A stretch of 50,400 nt of DNA, taken from Defluviicoccus sp. bin129 (GTDB lineage: Bacteria > Pseudomonadota > Alphaproteobacteria > MPNO01). The stretch's first letter is position 1, and each line of letters begins with the position of its first letter. Under the pieces are notes generated by a model. The model had not been told where the DNA came from, made no database searches, and saw only the letters and a list, made by a program, of their open reading frames with translations. Location of the stretch: positions 1 through 50,400 of the forward strand of contig MPNO01000031.1 in assembly GCA_002239065.1 (NCBI GenBank), given 5' to 3'. A program made the position numbers and the translations under genes. Positions 32,823 through 41,259 of the stretch are shown here, one piece after another.

Positions 32823-34495
32823 TGCCGGCGCCCGCCGACCTCGTGGTCACCCGGGGGAAGGTGATCACGGCGGACCCGAAGAACCGCATCGCCGAGGCGG
32901 TCGCGGTCGCGGACGGGCGGATTTCCGCGGTCGGCGGCGCGGCCGAGATCGAAGCCCTGGCCGGGCCGGGGGCGCGGCGCATCGACGCCGGCGGGGGCGC
33001 GGTCACGCCGGGGCTGATCGACGGCCACGCCCATCTCGACCGCGAGGGGCTGAAGCCGGTCTTCCCCTCGCTCGCCGGCTGCCGGTCGATCGACGACGTG
33101 CTGGCGCGCATCAGGGCGCTCGCCGCCGATGCCGAGCCCGGCGCGTGGATCGTCACCATGCCGATCGGCGAGCCGCCCTATTACTGGGACGTGCCGAAAA
33201 ACCTCGCCGAGGGCCGCTTCCCGACGCGCTCTGAGCTCGATGGCGCAGCACCCGACAACCCGGTCTATATCCGCCCGATCTGGGGTTTCTGGCGCCATAT
33301 CCTGCCGCTCACCTCGATCGCCAACTCGGCCGCGCTCGACGCCGCCGGGATCGGCCGCGACACGCCCGACCCGTCCGCCTCGATCGAGATCGAGCGCGAC
33401 CCCGGGACCGGCGAGCCCAACGGCATCATCCACGAGCACACCTACATGCCGGTCATGGAGCTCAGCCATTTCAACCGGGCGCCGCGCTTCACCCATTCCG
33501 ACCGGGTGGCGGGCATCGAGGCGGCGATGCGGATCTACAACCGGACCGGGACCACCAGCGTCTTCGAGGAGCACGGCGCGGCGCAGGAGCTGATCCAGGC
33601 CTACCAGGCGGTGCACGCGGCGGGCAGGGCGACGGTCCGCGCCAACCTCGTCTTCAGCCCGTCCTGGGGGCCGGAGCGCGATATCGACTACACCCATGCG
33701 CTGCGCTCCTGGTCGGGCTGGCTCGGCGGGCGCGGGCTCGGCGACGACTGGCTGGCGGTGGGCGGGCTCTATACCGAGTTCGGCTTCGATGCGGACGCGC
33801 TGCTGCGCGCCCGCGCCTCGCCCTATACCGGCTGGTCGGGGTTCAACTACGATTGCGGCGTGCCGCGCGGGAAGATGGTCGACTTCCTGACCGAGGCGGC
33901 GCGCAACGGCATCCGCATCTGCGCGCTGTGGCGGGAATTCCTGCCGCTATTCGAGGAGGTCGACAGGCGGGTGCCGATCGGGGAGAAGCGCTGGGTGCTC
34001 GGCCACATCAACACGCTGAGCCCCGACGAGATAAAGCGCGTGGCCGATCTGGGCCTGGCGCTGACCACCCACACCAACCGCTACATCCACAAGCAGTCGC
34101 ACGTCACCCGGGACGAGATCGGCCGCGAGCGCGAGAACGAAATCGTTCCCATCAGGAGCCTGCTCGAGGCGGGCGTTCATGTCGCGCTCGCCACCGACAA
34201 CGTGCCGACCAGCCTGTTCTTCCCGGTCTGGCAGTCGGTGGCGCGCGAGAACCTGCATACCGGGGAGCGCATCGCCCCGGACCAGGCGCTCACGCGCGAA
34301 GACGCGCTGCGCTGCGCCACCATCGAGGGCGCGTGGCTCACCTTCGAGGAGGACCGCAAGGGCTCGCTGGAGGTGGGCAAGCTCGCCGACATGGCGCTCC
34401 TGTCGGACGATCCGCTGACCTGCCAGGAAGACGCGATCAAGGACATCGTCGCCGAGACCGTGATCGTCGGCGGCAGGGTCGTCCTCGAAGGCTAG
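32822..34495 (+). CDS. Amidohydrolase family 3 (YtcJ-like) protein
   Basis: A metal-dependent amidohydrolase of the YtcJ / N-substituted formamide deformylase type. 557 residues. Metal-binding GLIDGHAHLD (His69, His71), a distal HTNRYIHKQ segment and the catalytic Asp in ATDNVPTS near residue 460; the C-terminal KGSLEVGKLADMALLSDDP is typical. The ATG at 32822 overlaps the preceding stop. The substrate is unknown; operon context suggests amide bonds in D-amino-acid or glutamyl conjugates. Confidence 0.92.
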   Translation: MPAPADLVVTRGKVITADPKNRIAEAVAVADGRISAVGGAAEIEALAGPGARRIDAGGGAVTPGLIDGHAHLDREGLKPVFPSLAGCRSIDDVLARIRALAADAEPGAWIVTMPIGEPPYYWDVPKNLAEGRFPTRSELDGAAPDNPVYIRPIWGFWRHILPLTSIANSAALDAAGIGRDTPDPSASIEIERDPGTGEPNGIIHEHTYMPVMELSHFNRAPRFTHSDRVAGIEAAMRIYNRTGTTSVFEEHGAAQELIQAYQAVHAAGRATVRANLVFSPSWGPERDIDYTHALRSWSGWLGGRGLGDDWLAVGGLYTEFGFDADALLRARASPYTGWSGFNYDCGVPRGKMVDFLTEAARNGIRICALWREFLPLFEEVDRRVPIGEKRWVLGHINTLSPDEIKRVADLGLALTTHTNRYIHKQSHVTRDEIGRERENEIVPIRSLLEAGVHVALATDNVPTSLFFPVWQSVARENLHTGERIAPDQALTREDALRCATIEGAWLTFEEDRKGSLEVGKLADMALLSDDPLTCQEDAIKDIVAETVIVGGRVVLEG

Positions 34496-34498
34496 GCG

Positions 34499-35587
34499 AT
34501 GAAGATCGAGGAACTCGACACCCCGGTGCTGCTGGTCGACGCGGACGCGTTCGAGCGCAACGTGGCGCGGATGGCGACGCTCTGCGGCGATGCCGGGATC
34601 GCCTGCCGGCCGCACGCCAAGGCCCACAAATCGCCGGAGGTCGCGCGTATCCAGATCGAGGCGGGCGCGGTCGGCCTGTGCTGCGCCAAGCTGGGCGAGG
34701 CCGAGGTGCTGGCGGCGGCCGGCATCGCCGACCTCCACGTCACCACCCCGGTGGTGGGGGCGTCGAAGATCTTGCGGCTGACTGCCGCCGCCCGGCAGGC
34801 GCGCATCTCGGTCGTGGTCGACGATGCGGACAATATCTCGGACCTCGCCGCCGGGGCGCAGACCGCGGGGCTCGCGCTCGACGTGCTGGTCGAGGTCGAT
34901 GTCGGGCAGGGCCGCTGCGGCGTGGAGCCGGGGCCGCGCGCGGCCGAGCTCGCGCGGCTGATCGCCGGCCACGACTGGCTCCGGTTCCGCGGGCTCCAGG
35001 CCTATCAGGGGCTGATCCAGATGCGGGGGGATGTCGAAGAACGCCGCGCCGCGGCGGCCGAAGCGCTGGACAAGGCCGAGCTCTCGGCCCGGCTGGTGCG
35101 CGAGGCCGGGCTCGACATCGAGGTGCTGACCGGCGGCGGCACCGGGACCTCGGCGATCGACGCCGCCGCCGGCGGGCTCACCGAGCTCCAGCCTGGCTCC
35201 TACATCTTCATGGACACCAATTACAGCGCCATCGAGTGGGAGGGCGCGCCGGCGCCGCCCTTCGAGAACGCGCTCACCGTGCTCGCCGGCGTGCTCTCCA
35301 GGCCCGCCCCCGACCGGGTGATCCTCGATTCCGGCATGAAGGCGATCAGCGGCGACGGCGGCGCGCCGCGCGCGCGGGACCACGCCGAGGCCGGGTTCCG
35401 CTTCGCCGGCGACGAGCACGGCCAGCTCGTCTTCCCGGGCGAGTCACCGCTCGGGGTGGGCGACAAGGTGACGCTGCTGCCGAGCCACTGCGACACCACC
35501 GTCAACCTGCACGACCGCTTCATCGTCACCCGCGGCGACGAGGTGGAGGCGGTCTGGGAAATCGCCGCGCGCGGGCGGTCGCAGTAG
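34499..35587 (+). CDS. D-threonine aldolase/D-serine dehydratase-like PLP enzyme
   Basis: Fold-type III (alanine racemase-like) PLP enzyme of the DSD1/D-threonine aldolase family. 362 residues. PLP lysine in RPHAKAHKS (Lys41). The C-terminal metal-binding signature PSHCDTTVNLHD has His330 and Cys332, as in D-serine dehydratase and D-threonine aldolase. Starts 3 bases after the amidohydrolase stop. Likely degrades a D-amino acid (dehydration or retro-aldol) released by the upstream hydrolases. The exact substrate cannot be read from sequence. Confidence 0.92.
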   Translation: MKIEELDTPVLLVDADAFERNVARMATLCGDAGIACRPHAKAHKSPEVARIQIEAGAVGLCCAKLGEAEVLAAAGIADLHVTTPVVGASKILRLTAAARQARISVVVDDADNISDLAAGAQTAGLALDVLVEVDVGQGRCGVEPGPRAAELARLIAGHDWLRFRGLQAYQGLIQMRGDVEERRAAAAEALDKAELSARLVREAGLDIEVLTGGGTGTSAIDAAAGGLTELQPGSYIFMDTNYSAIEWEGAPAPPFENALTVLAGVLSRPAPDRVILDSGMKAISGDGGAPRARDHAEAGFRFAGDEHGQLVFPGESPLGVGDKVTLLPSHCDTTVNLHDRFIVTRGDEVEAVWEIAARGRSQ

Positions 35588-35632
35588 GGGGGCGATCACC
35601 CGGCTATTGCGGTGTCCTGCACCGATGGCAGC

Positions 35633-36010
35633 TCAGAAGGGAATGCGCTCCATGCCGGGGACGGCATCGAAGTGGCGATCGTTGCTCAACACCGGAAGCG
35701 AATGCTGGCGGGCGAGCGCGGCGATCCAGGCGTCGTTTTGCGGTATCGGGTTGCCCGCCTCCTTCAGTTCAAGCCGGACATCGGCGTAGCGGCCAGCGGT
35801 GGCGGCGGTGACGACCGCGATTTCGATCGTCGGCAGATAGCTGGCGAGCCATTCCTCGTAGCGTCCGCGATGCCGGGATTGACGAATGCCGAAATAGTAT
35901 TCGCCGAGGACGATACTCGGCAGGATCAGCCGGCGCGCGGAGCGCAGCGGCGCCAAGACTGCGGAAACGCCCTCGGCCCAGGCGGACAGGGCGTTGGTGT
36001 CGAGGATCAA
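35633..36010 (-). CDS. vapC: VapC-type PIN-domain toxin
   Basis: 125 residues with all four catalytic acids: Asp4 (ILDTN), Glu37 (VLGEYYFGI), Asp93 (QNDAWIAALA) and Asp111 (LSNDRHFD), so an active RNase is expected. The start is a TTG at 36010 overlapping the antitoxin stop (TTGA). I chose it because the family begins with MILDTN and no ATG or GTG is nearby. The 45 bases to the left separate it from the convergent PLP-enzyme gene. Confidence 0.9.
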   Translation of the reverse strand: MILDTNALSAWAEGVSAVLAPLRSARRLILPSIVLGEYYFGIRQSRHRGRYEEWLASYLPTIEIAVVTAATAGRYADVRLELKEAGNPIPQNDAWIAALARQHSLPVLSNDRHFDAVPGMERIPF

Positions 36011-36273
36011 GCGAGGTCCTCTGGGTCGAGCCTTTCGAACTCGTCCTCGATCGCTTCGCGAACCCGGCGGTGATCCTCGCCGAGATCGGACAACCCTCCG
36101 AACCCGGCCATCCATGGCGGCTCCGCGTTCTCGCCGGGCTCCCTTTCGGCGCCGCGTCGGAGCTGCTCTCTGAGCGCCTCGGTAAAGAAATGCTTCAACG
36201 TGACGCCACGCGCGGCGGCATGCGCCTTGGCCTGCCGGAACAAGGCGTCGGGGAGTTCGATTGTCGTTTTCAT
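36007..36273 (-). CDS. vapB: VapB-type antitoxin
   Basis: 88 residues. The N-terminal MKTTIELPDALFRQAKAHAA is a ribbon-helix-helix style DNA-binding segment. The acidic C-terminal part (DEFERLDPEDLA) would neutralise the toxin. The ATG at 36273 is in a 25-bp perfect inverted repeat that probably contains its operator and promoter. Confidence 0.88.
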   Translation of the reverse strand: MKTTIELPDALFRQAKAHAAARGVTLKHFFTEALREQLRRGAEREPGENAEPPWMAGFGGLSDLGEDHRRVREAIEDEFERLDPEDLA

Positions 36274-36315
36274 GGTCCCATATTACCGTAAATATGGGAC
36301 CATGAAAACGACAAT
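36260..36315. repeat. 25-bp perfect inverted repeat over the vapB start
   Basis: Arms 36260..36284 and 36291..36315 are perfect inverted copies around six bases (accgta). The left arm contains the vapB ATG and its first codons; the right arm is a mirror copy, so ATGAAAACGACAAT appears on both strands. The core ATATGGGACCAT / ATGGTCCCATAT is operator-like. Such an arrangement could arise from an inverted duplication of the vapB 5' end. Confidence 0.8.
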
Positions 36316-36369
36316 TCTTCCTCGTGCGGTGTCTCGGGCTTGGTGTGTCGTCGCATTCCATCCTCGCCG

Positions 36370-36454
36370 CGTCATGCCCCGACGTGTTCCGGGCATCCAC
36401 GCGTTGCGGGATGGCGGGTGGACGTGGATACCCGGAACAAGTCCGGCCATGACG
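36370..36454. repeat. Palindromic dispersed repeat (cgtcatg...catgacg)
   Basis: Arms 36370..36401 and 36423..36454 match at 28 of 32 positions when one is inverted, around a 21-base loop. The 21-base outer part of the right arm is repeated exactly, on the other strand, at 50000..50020, so this belongs to a repeat family in the genome. The remaining bases of the 36316-36494 gap show nothing else. Confidence 0.75.
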
Positions 36455-36494
36455 GAGGGGCAGCGGGAATGGTTCCATCCAAGACGGATAGGCC

Positions 36495-37637
36495 CTACAG
36501 CCGCGCCTCCAGCCAGTCGAGCATCAGCGGCACGTTGTGCGCCCAGGCGTCGTGGGCGCAGTGGGCGATGCCGCCGAGCTTCGGGTCGTCGTAGATCTTG
36601 AGCGTCTTGTCGGACGCGCCGATCTCGGCGAACAGGCGTTCCGCGCCGCGCACGTCCATCAGCCGGTCGGGCCGCGGGTGGTTGATCAGGGTGGGGCAGG
36701 CGATGTTTCCGGCGAGCCCCGCCATGCTGTAGGCCTCGAGCAGTTCCAGCGCCTGTTCGTGGCCGACCCCGCCGGGCAGGCGCCGCAGCGTCGGCTTGAG
36801 CCCGTCATAGAACAGATAGATGTCGTCGAGCAGCGAATAGCAGCCGCACCAGGCGATCAGCGCCTTGACCCGCTTGTCGAAGGCGGCGATGCGCGGCGCG
36901 TAGTAGCCCGCCATCGAGATCCCCATCAGCCCGACCCGCTCCGGGTCGATTTCCGGGCGGGCGACCAGCCAGTCGATGACGGCCATGCCGGGGACCTCGT
37001 AATCGGGCCGCGTCGGGATGCCCTTGAGATACATCGACGAGCCGCGCCCCGGCGTGTCGACCAGCAGCATGGCGATGCCGCGCTCCAGCATCTGCCTGCC
37101 GGAGAAAAAGATCTCTTCGGCATAGGCGTCGGCGCCGCCGATGAAGAACACCGCCGGCCATTTGGCCCCCGGCGCGGGGTCGACCGGGTGGCAGAAATAC
37201 CCGTCATAGGTCTCGGCGCCGCAGGCGATTTCGATCACCTCGATCCGCGGCGAATGGAGCTTCGCCGCCTCGCGGAAGCAGGCCTGCGCCCTGGAGAAAC
37301 GCTCCGCCCGGTCGGCGGCGCGGTCCTCGCCGAGGAACACGTCGGCCATGCGCCAGTACTGGTTGGCGTGGAAGAAGTATTTTGTCGCCGTCGCGGTCCG
37401 CCCGTCGGCCAGCGCCGCGCGGGCCAGCCCCTCGATGCGCTCCGCCAGCGCCACCCAGGCGCGTTCCCAGCTGTCGGTGTCCCCCTCCTCGATCTCGCGG
37501 CAGCAGCGCGCGATGTCGAACACGTCGCCGCCGCCCTGCTGGGCTTCGGCGACCAGGCGAAGGGTCTGCGAGCCGAAGGCGTGGCTCGGGAACAGGAAAT
37601 CGAACACCGCGTCCTCCCTCGATTGGCGCTGCGCCAT
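36495..37637 (-). CDS. Alpha/beta hydrolase with helical N-terminal cap
   Basis: 380 residues. A helical region (1-130) precedes an alpha/beta hydrolase core with nucleophile Ser241 (GLMGISMAGYYAPR), acid Asp324 or Asp328 (HPRPDRLMD) and His359 (GGIAHCAHDAW). This architecture matches the 2,6-dihydroxypseudooxynicotine hydrolase / FrsA-like group, which includes C-C bond hydrolases and esterases. The ATG at 37637 is used because MAQRQSREDAVFDFLFPSHAFG gives the family N-terminus. It diverges from the Rieske oxygenase gene with only 49 bases between, so they may share control and a substrate. Confidence 0.87.
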   Translation of the reverse strand: MAQRQSREDAVFDFLFPSHAFGSQTLRLVAEAQQGGGDVFDIARCCREIEEGDTDSWERAWVALAERIEGLARAALADGRTATATKYFFHANQYWRMADVFLGEDRAADRAERFSRAQACFREAAKLHSPRIEVIEIACGAETYDGYFCHPVDPAPGAKWPAVFFIGGADAYAEEIFFSGRQMLERGIAMLLVDTPGRGSSMYLKGIPTRPDYEVPGMAVIDWLVARPEIDPERVGLMGISMAGYYAPRIAAFDKRVKALIAWCGCYSLLDDIYLFYDGLKPTLRRLPGGVGHEQALELLEAYSMAGLAGNIACPTLINHPRPDRLMDVRGAERLFAEIGASDKTLKIYDDPKLGGIAHCAHDAWAHNVPLMLDWLEARL

Positions 37638-37686
37638 ATTCCCCGTAGACTCCGGCGCGCGCAAACCGGAGGGCGGAGAGGCGGCG

Positions 37687-38733
37687 ATGTTCCTGCGCAA
37701 CTGCTGGTACGTGGCGGCGTGGAGCGACGAGCTGGGGGAAGAGCCGCTCGCCCGCACGCTGCTCAACGAGGCGGTGGTGCTGTTCCGCGGCCGCGACGGC
37801 GCTCCGGCCGCGCTGGAGGACCGCTGCTGCCACCGGGCGCTGCCGCTCTCGCTCGGGACGGTCGAGGAGGGCGGGCTGCGCTGCGCCTATCACGGGCTCC
37901 TGTTCGATCGCCGCGGCGCCTGCGTCGAGGTGCCGGGACAGGTCCGGGTGCCGCCGGGCGGCGCGGTCAGATCCTACTCCCTGGTGGAGCGCGCGGGATG
38001 GGTGTGGATCTGGATGGGCGAGCAGGCGCCCGACGAGAGCCTGCTGCCCGACTGGTGGTGGATGGACCATCCGGACTGGAAGACCGTGCCGGGCAACGGC
38101 GGAACGCCGCTCTATTCGCGCTGTGCCCACCGCCTGATCGTCGACAACCTGCTCGACCTCTCCCACCTCGCCTTCGTGCATGCCGACACCATCGGCAATG
38201 ACGAGATCACCCGCTTTCCCTGCCGCACCGAGCGCGCGGGGCGGTCGGTCCGCATGGAACGGCTGATGCCGGCGGTCGAGCCGCCGCCGTTCTACAAGGC
38301 GGCCGGCGGCTTCGCGGGCAAGGTCGACCGCTGGCAGGCGGTCGAGGCCATGCTCCCCTGCCATGTCGATGTCGATGTCGGCTGCACGGAAATCGGGCGC
38401 GGCGCGCTCGACGGCGACCGGGTGCAGGGAACCGCCTTCCACGTCCCCAACTGCCCAACGCCCGAGACCGGGCGCACGACACACCATTTCTACGCCCATA
38501 CCCGCCTGTTCGGGATCGACAGCGCGGAGCTGGACGAGGTCTTCCGCACCGACTTCCTGCGGGTGTTCCGCGAGGACCTGGAGATCATGGAAGCCCAGCA
38601 GCGCGTGTTCGACTCCCGCCCCGACGCGAAGCTGGTCGACATCAACGTCGATGCGCCGGCGCTCGCCTTCAGGCGGATGCGGGAAGAGGCGCTGGAGCGG
38701 GAGGACGGGGCCGAGAGGGAGACCGCCGCATGA
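37687..38733 (+). CDS. Rieske oxygenase, vanillate O-demethylase type
   Basis: 348 residues, shorter than ring-hydroxylating dioxygenases and typical of VanA-like demethylases. Rieske ligands Cys47, His49, Cys66 and His69 (RCCHRALPLS and CAYHG). Mononuclear iron site in NLLDLSHLAFVH: Asn154, Asp157, His160, His165. The N-terminus MFLRNCWYVAAW is the family start, and GGAGAGG lies upstream of the ATG at 37687. The stop overlaps the amidase start (ATGA). No VanB-like reductase is nearby. Confidence 0.92.
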   Translation: MFLRNCWYVAAWSDELGEEPLARTLLNEAVVLFRGRDGAPAALEDRCCHRALPLSLGTVEEGGLRCAYHGLLFDRRGACVEVPGQVRVPPGGAVRSYSLVERAGWVWIWMGEQAPDESLLPDWWWMDHPDWKTVPGNGGTPLYSRCAHRLIVDNLLDLSHLAFVHADTIGNDEITRFPCRTERAGRSVRMERLMPAVEPPPFYKAAGGFAGKVDRWQAVEAMLPCHVDVDVGCTEIGRGALDGDRVQGTAFHVPNCPTPETGRTTHHFYAHTRLFGIDSAELDEVFRTDFLRVFREDLEIMEAQQRVFDSRPDAKLVDINVDAPALAFRRMREEALEREDGAERETAA

Positions 38734-40082
38734 GCATGAAACCGCTCCGGGAGCTCGCCGAAGACCTCGCGGAAGGCCGCACGAGTTCGGTGGCGCTGAC
38801 CGCCGAATGCTTCGAGCGGATCGAGGATCCGGAGGGCGAGGGCGGGCGCGCCTTCATCCGGCTGTTCAAGGACGCCGCGATGGACGTGGCCGAGGCGTCG
38901 GACCGGGCGCGCAGCCACGGAATCGTCCCCTCGCCGCTCGCCGGCATCCCGGTCTCGATCAAGGATCTGTGCGACGTCAGGGGCTACACGACGCTTGCCG
39001 GATCGAAGGCTCTGGCGGACCGCCCGCCGGCCGAGGCGGACGCGCCGGTCGTCGCCCGGCTGCGCGCCGCCGGCGCGGTCATCCTCGGCACCACCAACAT
39101 GACCGAGTTCGCCTTCGGCGCGCTCGGCCTCAACCCGCATTTCGACACGCCGCGCAACCCGTGGGACCGCGCGACCGGGCGCATCCCCGGCGGCTCGTCC
39201 TCGGGCGCCGCGGTATCGGTGAGCGACGGGATGGCGGCGGTCGCGCTCGGCAGCGACACCGCGGGGTCGGTCCGCATGCCGGCCGGGTTCTGCGGCATCA
39301 CCGGCTTCAAGCCGACGACGGGGCGCATCCCGATCGACGGGCTGGTGCCGCTCGCCGCCACGCTCGACAGCGTCGGCCCGCTCGGCAACAGCGTCCGCTG
39401 CTGCGCGCTGGTGGATGCCATCTTCGCCGGCGAGGCGCCCGAACCCGTCGTCCCGCGCCCGGTGGAGCACGCGACGATCGCGGTCCCCGGGCGCCTGGTC
39501 TGCGACGACCTCGACGAGGCGGTGGCGAGCGGGTTCGAAGCCGCGCTGAGCCGCCTGTCGGCCGCCGGCGCGCGCATCGTCGATATCGCGTTCGCGGAGC
39601 TCGACGAGATCGCGCCGCTCAACGCGGCCGGCACCCTGCCGATCATGGAGGGCCACGCCTGGCACCGCGAGTTGCTGGCCGAGAAGGGCGACCTCTACGA
39701 CCCGGTCATCGTGCAGCGCCTGCGCAACGGCGCCGGCATCCCGGCGCATGTCTATCTCGACCTGCTGGCCGGCCGCCGCGACCTGATCGCCCGCGCCGAT
39801 GCCGTCACCGCGCCCTACGATGCCGTCGCCATGCCGACGCTCGCCTGGGTCGCGCCGCCGATCGCCGCGATCGGCAACAGCGCCGAAGAGTGGCTCGCCG
39901 CGAATACGCGCACGCTGCGCAACACCTTCGTCGGCAATTTCCTCGACCGCTGCGCCGTCACCATGCCCTGCCACGAGCCCGGCTCCGGGCCGGTCGGGCT
40001 GACGCTGATGGGCGCGCGCGGCGGCGATGCCGCGCTGTTGAGTCTGGCGGCGGGGGTGGAGGCGGCGCTCACCGGTCGCTGA
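38730..40082 (+). CDS. Amidase signature family enzyme
   Basis: 450 residues with the Ser-cisSer-Lys triad of the family: Lys78 (IPVSIKDL), the GGSSSG loop (154-159) and nucleophile Ser180 (GSDTAGSVRMPAGFCG). Hydrolyses a carboxylic amide to acid and ammonia. Translationally coupled to the Rieske oxygenase, suggesting oxidative demethylation or hydroxylation followed by amide hydrolysis of one compound. Its 3' end overlaps the convergent enoyl-CoA hydratase by 14 bases. Confidence 0.93.
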   Translation: MSMKPLRELAEDLAEGRTSSVALTAECFERIEDPEGEGGRAFIRLFKDAAMDVAEASDRARSHGIVPSPLAGIPVSIKDLCDVRGYTTLAGSKALADRPPAEADAPVVARLRAAGAVILGTTNMTEFAFGALGLNPHFDTPRNPWDRATGRIPGGSSSGAAVSVSDGMAAVALGSDTAGSVRMPAGFCGITGFKPTTGRIPIDGLVPLAATLDSVGPLGNSVRCCALVDAIFAGEAPEPVVPRPVEHATIAVPGRLVCDDLDEAVASGFEAALSRLSAAGARIVDIAFAELDEIAPLNAAGTLPIMEGHAWHRELLAEKGDLYDPVIVQRLRNGAGIPAHVYLDLLAGRRDLIARADAVTAPYDAVAMPTLAWVAPPIAAIGNSAEEWLAANTRTLRNTFVGNFLDRCAVTMPCHEPGSGPVGLTLMGARGGDAALLSLAAGVEAALTGR

Positions 40083-40845
40083 AGTTCGGCTTGCGCTTCT
40101 CGACGAAGGCGGCCATGCCCTCGCTCTGGTCGGCGGTGCCGAAACTCGCCTGGAACAGCCGGCGCTCGAAGCGCACGCCCTCGCTGAGCGACACCTCGTA
40201 GGAACGATCGACCGATTCCTTGACCATCATCGCGATCGGGAGCGAGGTATCGGCGATCTTCTGCGCCGCCTCGACCGCCTCGTCGACCAGCCGTTCGGGA
40301 GCCACGACCCGGCTCACCAGCCCGGAGCGCTCGGCCTCGTCGGCGTCCATCATCCGCCCGGTGAGGCACATGTCCATCGCCTTGGACTTGCCGACGAAGC
40401 GGGTCAGGCGCTGGGTCCCGCCGGCGCCGGGGGTGACGCCGAGCGCGATCTCCGGCTGGCCGAAGCGCGCGTTGTCGGCGGCGATGATGAAGTCGCACAT
40501 CATCGCGAGCTCGCAGCCGCCGCCGAGCGCGTAGCCCGCCACCGCCGCGATCACCGGCTTGCGGCAGCGCAGGATGGATTCCCACTCGGCGGTGATGAAG
40601 TCCTCGGTATAGGTGCCGGGCCAGGTCTTGGACTGCATCTCCTTGATGTCGGCGCCGGCGGCGAAAGCCTTTTCCGACCCGGTCAGCACCATCGCGCCGA
40701 CCGAGGAATCGGCTTCGAACCTGCCCAGCGCATCGCCCAGCTCGCGAACCAGCGGGGTCGACAGCGCGTTGAGCACTTGCGGGCGGTTCAACGCGATCAG
40801 CCCGACCGAGCCGCGGGTTTCGACGATGATGTTCTCGTAAGCCAT
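40069..40845 (-). CDS. Enoyl-CoA hydratase
   Basis: 258 residues of the crotonase fold. Both catalytic glutamates are present: Glu112 (GGGCELAMMCD) and Glu132 (GQPEIALGVTPGAGGTQRL). The oxyanion-hole segment is FAAGADIKEM. In many Alphaproteobacteria a gene of this type sits between rpsT/dnaA and mutM. Here mutM is present on one side but the other side is a catabolic amidase. Confidence 0.95.
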   Translation of the reverse strand: MAYENIIVETRGSVGLIALNRPQVLNALSTPLVRELGDALGRFEADSSVGAMVLTGSEKAFAAGADIKEMQSKTWPGTYTEDFITAEWESILRCRKPVIAAVAGYALGGGCELAMMCDFIIAADNARFGQPEIALGVTPGAGGTQRLTRFVGKSKAMDMCLTGRMMDADEAERSGLVSRVVAPERLVDEAVEAAQKIADTSLPIAMMVKESVDRSYEVSLSEGVRFERRLFQASFGTADQSEGMAAFVEKRKPNFSDR

Positions 40846-40857
40846 GGATGCCTCGTT

Positions 40858-41250
40858 CTATTGGGGGTTGGAGAGTTGTCGGGTGAGCACGAACCGGGCG
40901 GCCGTCCCGTCGGGCCCGGAAGCGAGCTCGAGTTCGAGCGCCTCGCCATCCCGGCGGTAGCGGTCGGGCGGAGCGCAGCCCGGCCGGGCGCAATCCGGCA
41001 CCCAGCCGAGCGGCGGCAGGGAAGTCCGGTAGAACCGCCTCACGGCGGCGGGCTCCACCGGCCCCGACGCGACCGCGGTCGCGACCTGTCCCGTCGCGTG
41101 GTCGAACACCACCGCCGCCTCGGGTCGTTCGGTCAGGCCCGGCATCAGCGGCAGGTCGCCGAACGCTTCGAAGAAATCGCCGGCGCGGGCACCCGAGACG
41201 ACCAGCAGGCCGGTGAGCGCGAACAGGACCGCCAGGCGATGTCGCCGCAT
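40858..41250 (-). CDS. Hypothetical exported protein
   Basis: 130 residues with a clear signal peptide (MRRHRLAVLFALTGLLVVSGARA, cleavage after about residue 23), so periplasmic. The mature part has FGDLPLMPGLTERPEAAVVFDHATGQVATAVASG and a YRTSLPPLGWVPD segment, a pattern seen in small uncharacterised alphaproteobacterial proteins next to mutM and enoyl-CoA hydratase genes. The ATG at 41250 starts the signal peptide exactly; a GTG two codons upstream is an alternative. It lies 9 bases after mutM and is co-directional with it. Confidence 0.75.
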   Translation of the reverse strand: MRRHRLAVLFALTGLLVVSGARAGDFFEAFGDLPLMPGLTERPEAAVVFDHATGQVATAVASGPVEPAAVRRFYRTSLPPLGWVPDCARPGCAPPDRYRRDGEALELELASGPDGTAARFVLTRQLSNPQ

Positions 41251-41259
41251 CGCCACGCT

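Noticed and set aside
36302..36601. Plus-strand ORF starting MKTTILPRAVSRAW from the mirrored vapB start
   Set aside because: Similarity to vapB ends within the palindrome; the remainder reads through a dispersed repeat and the antisense of the hydrolase gene.
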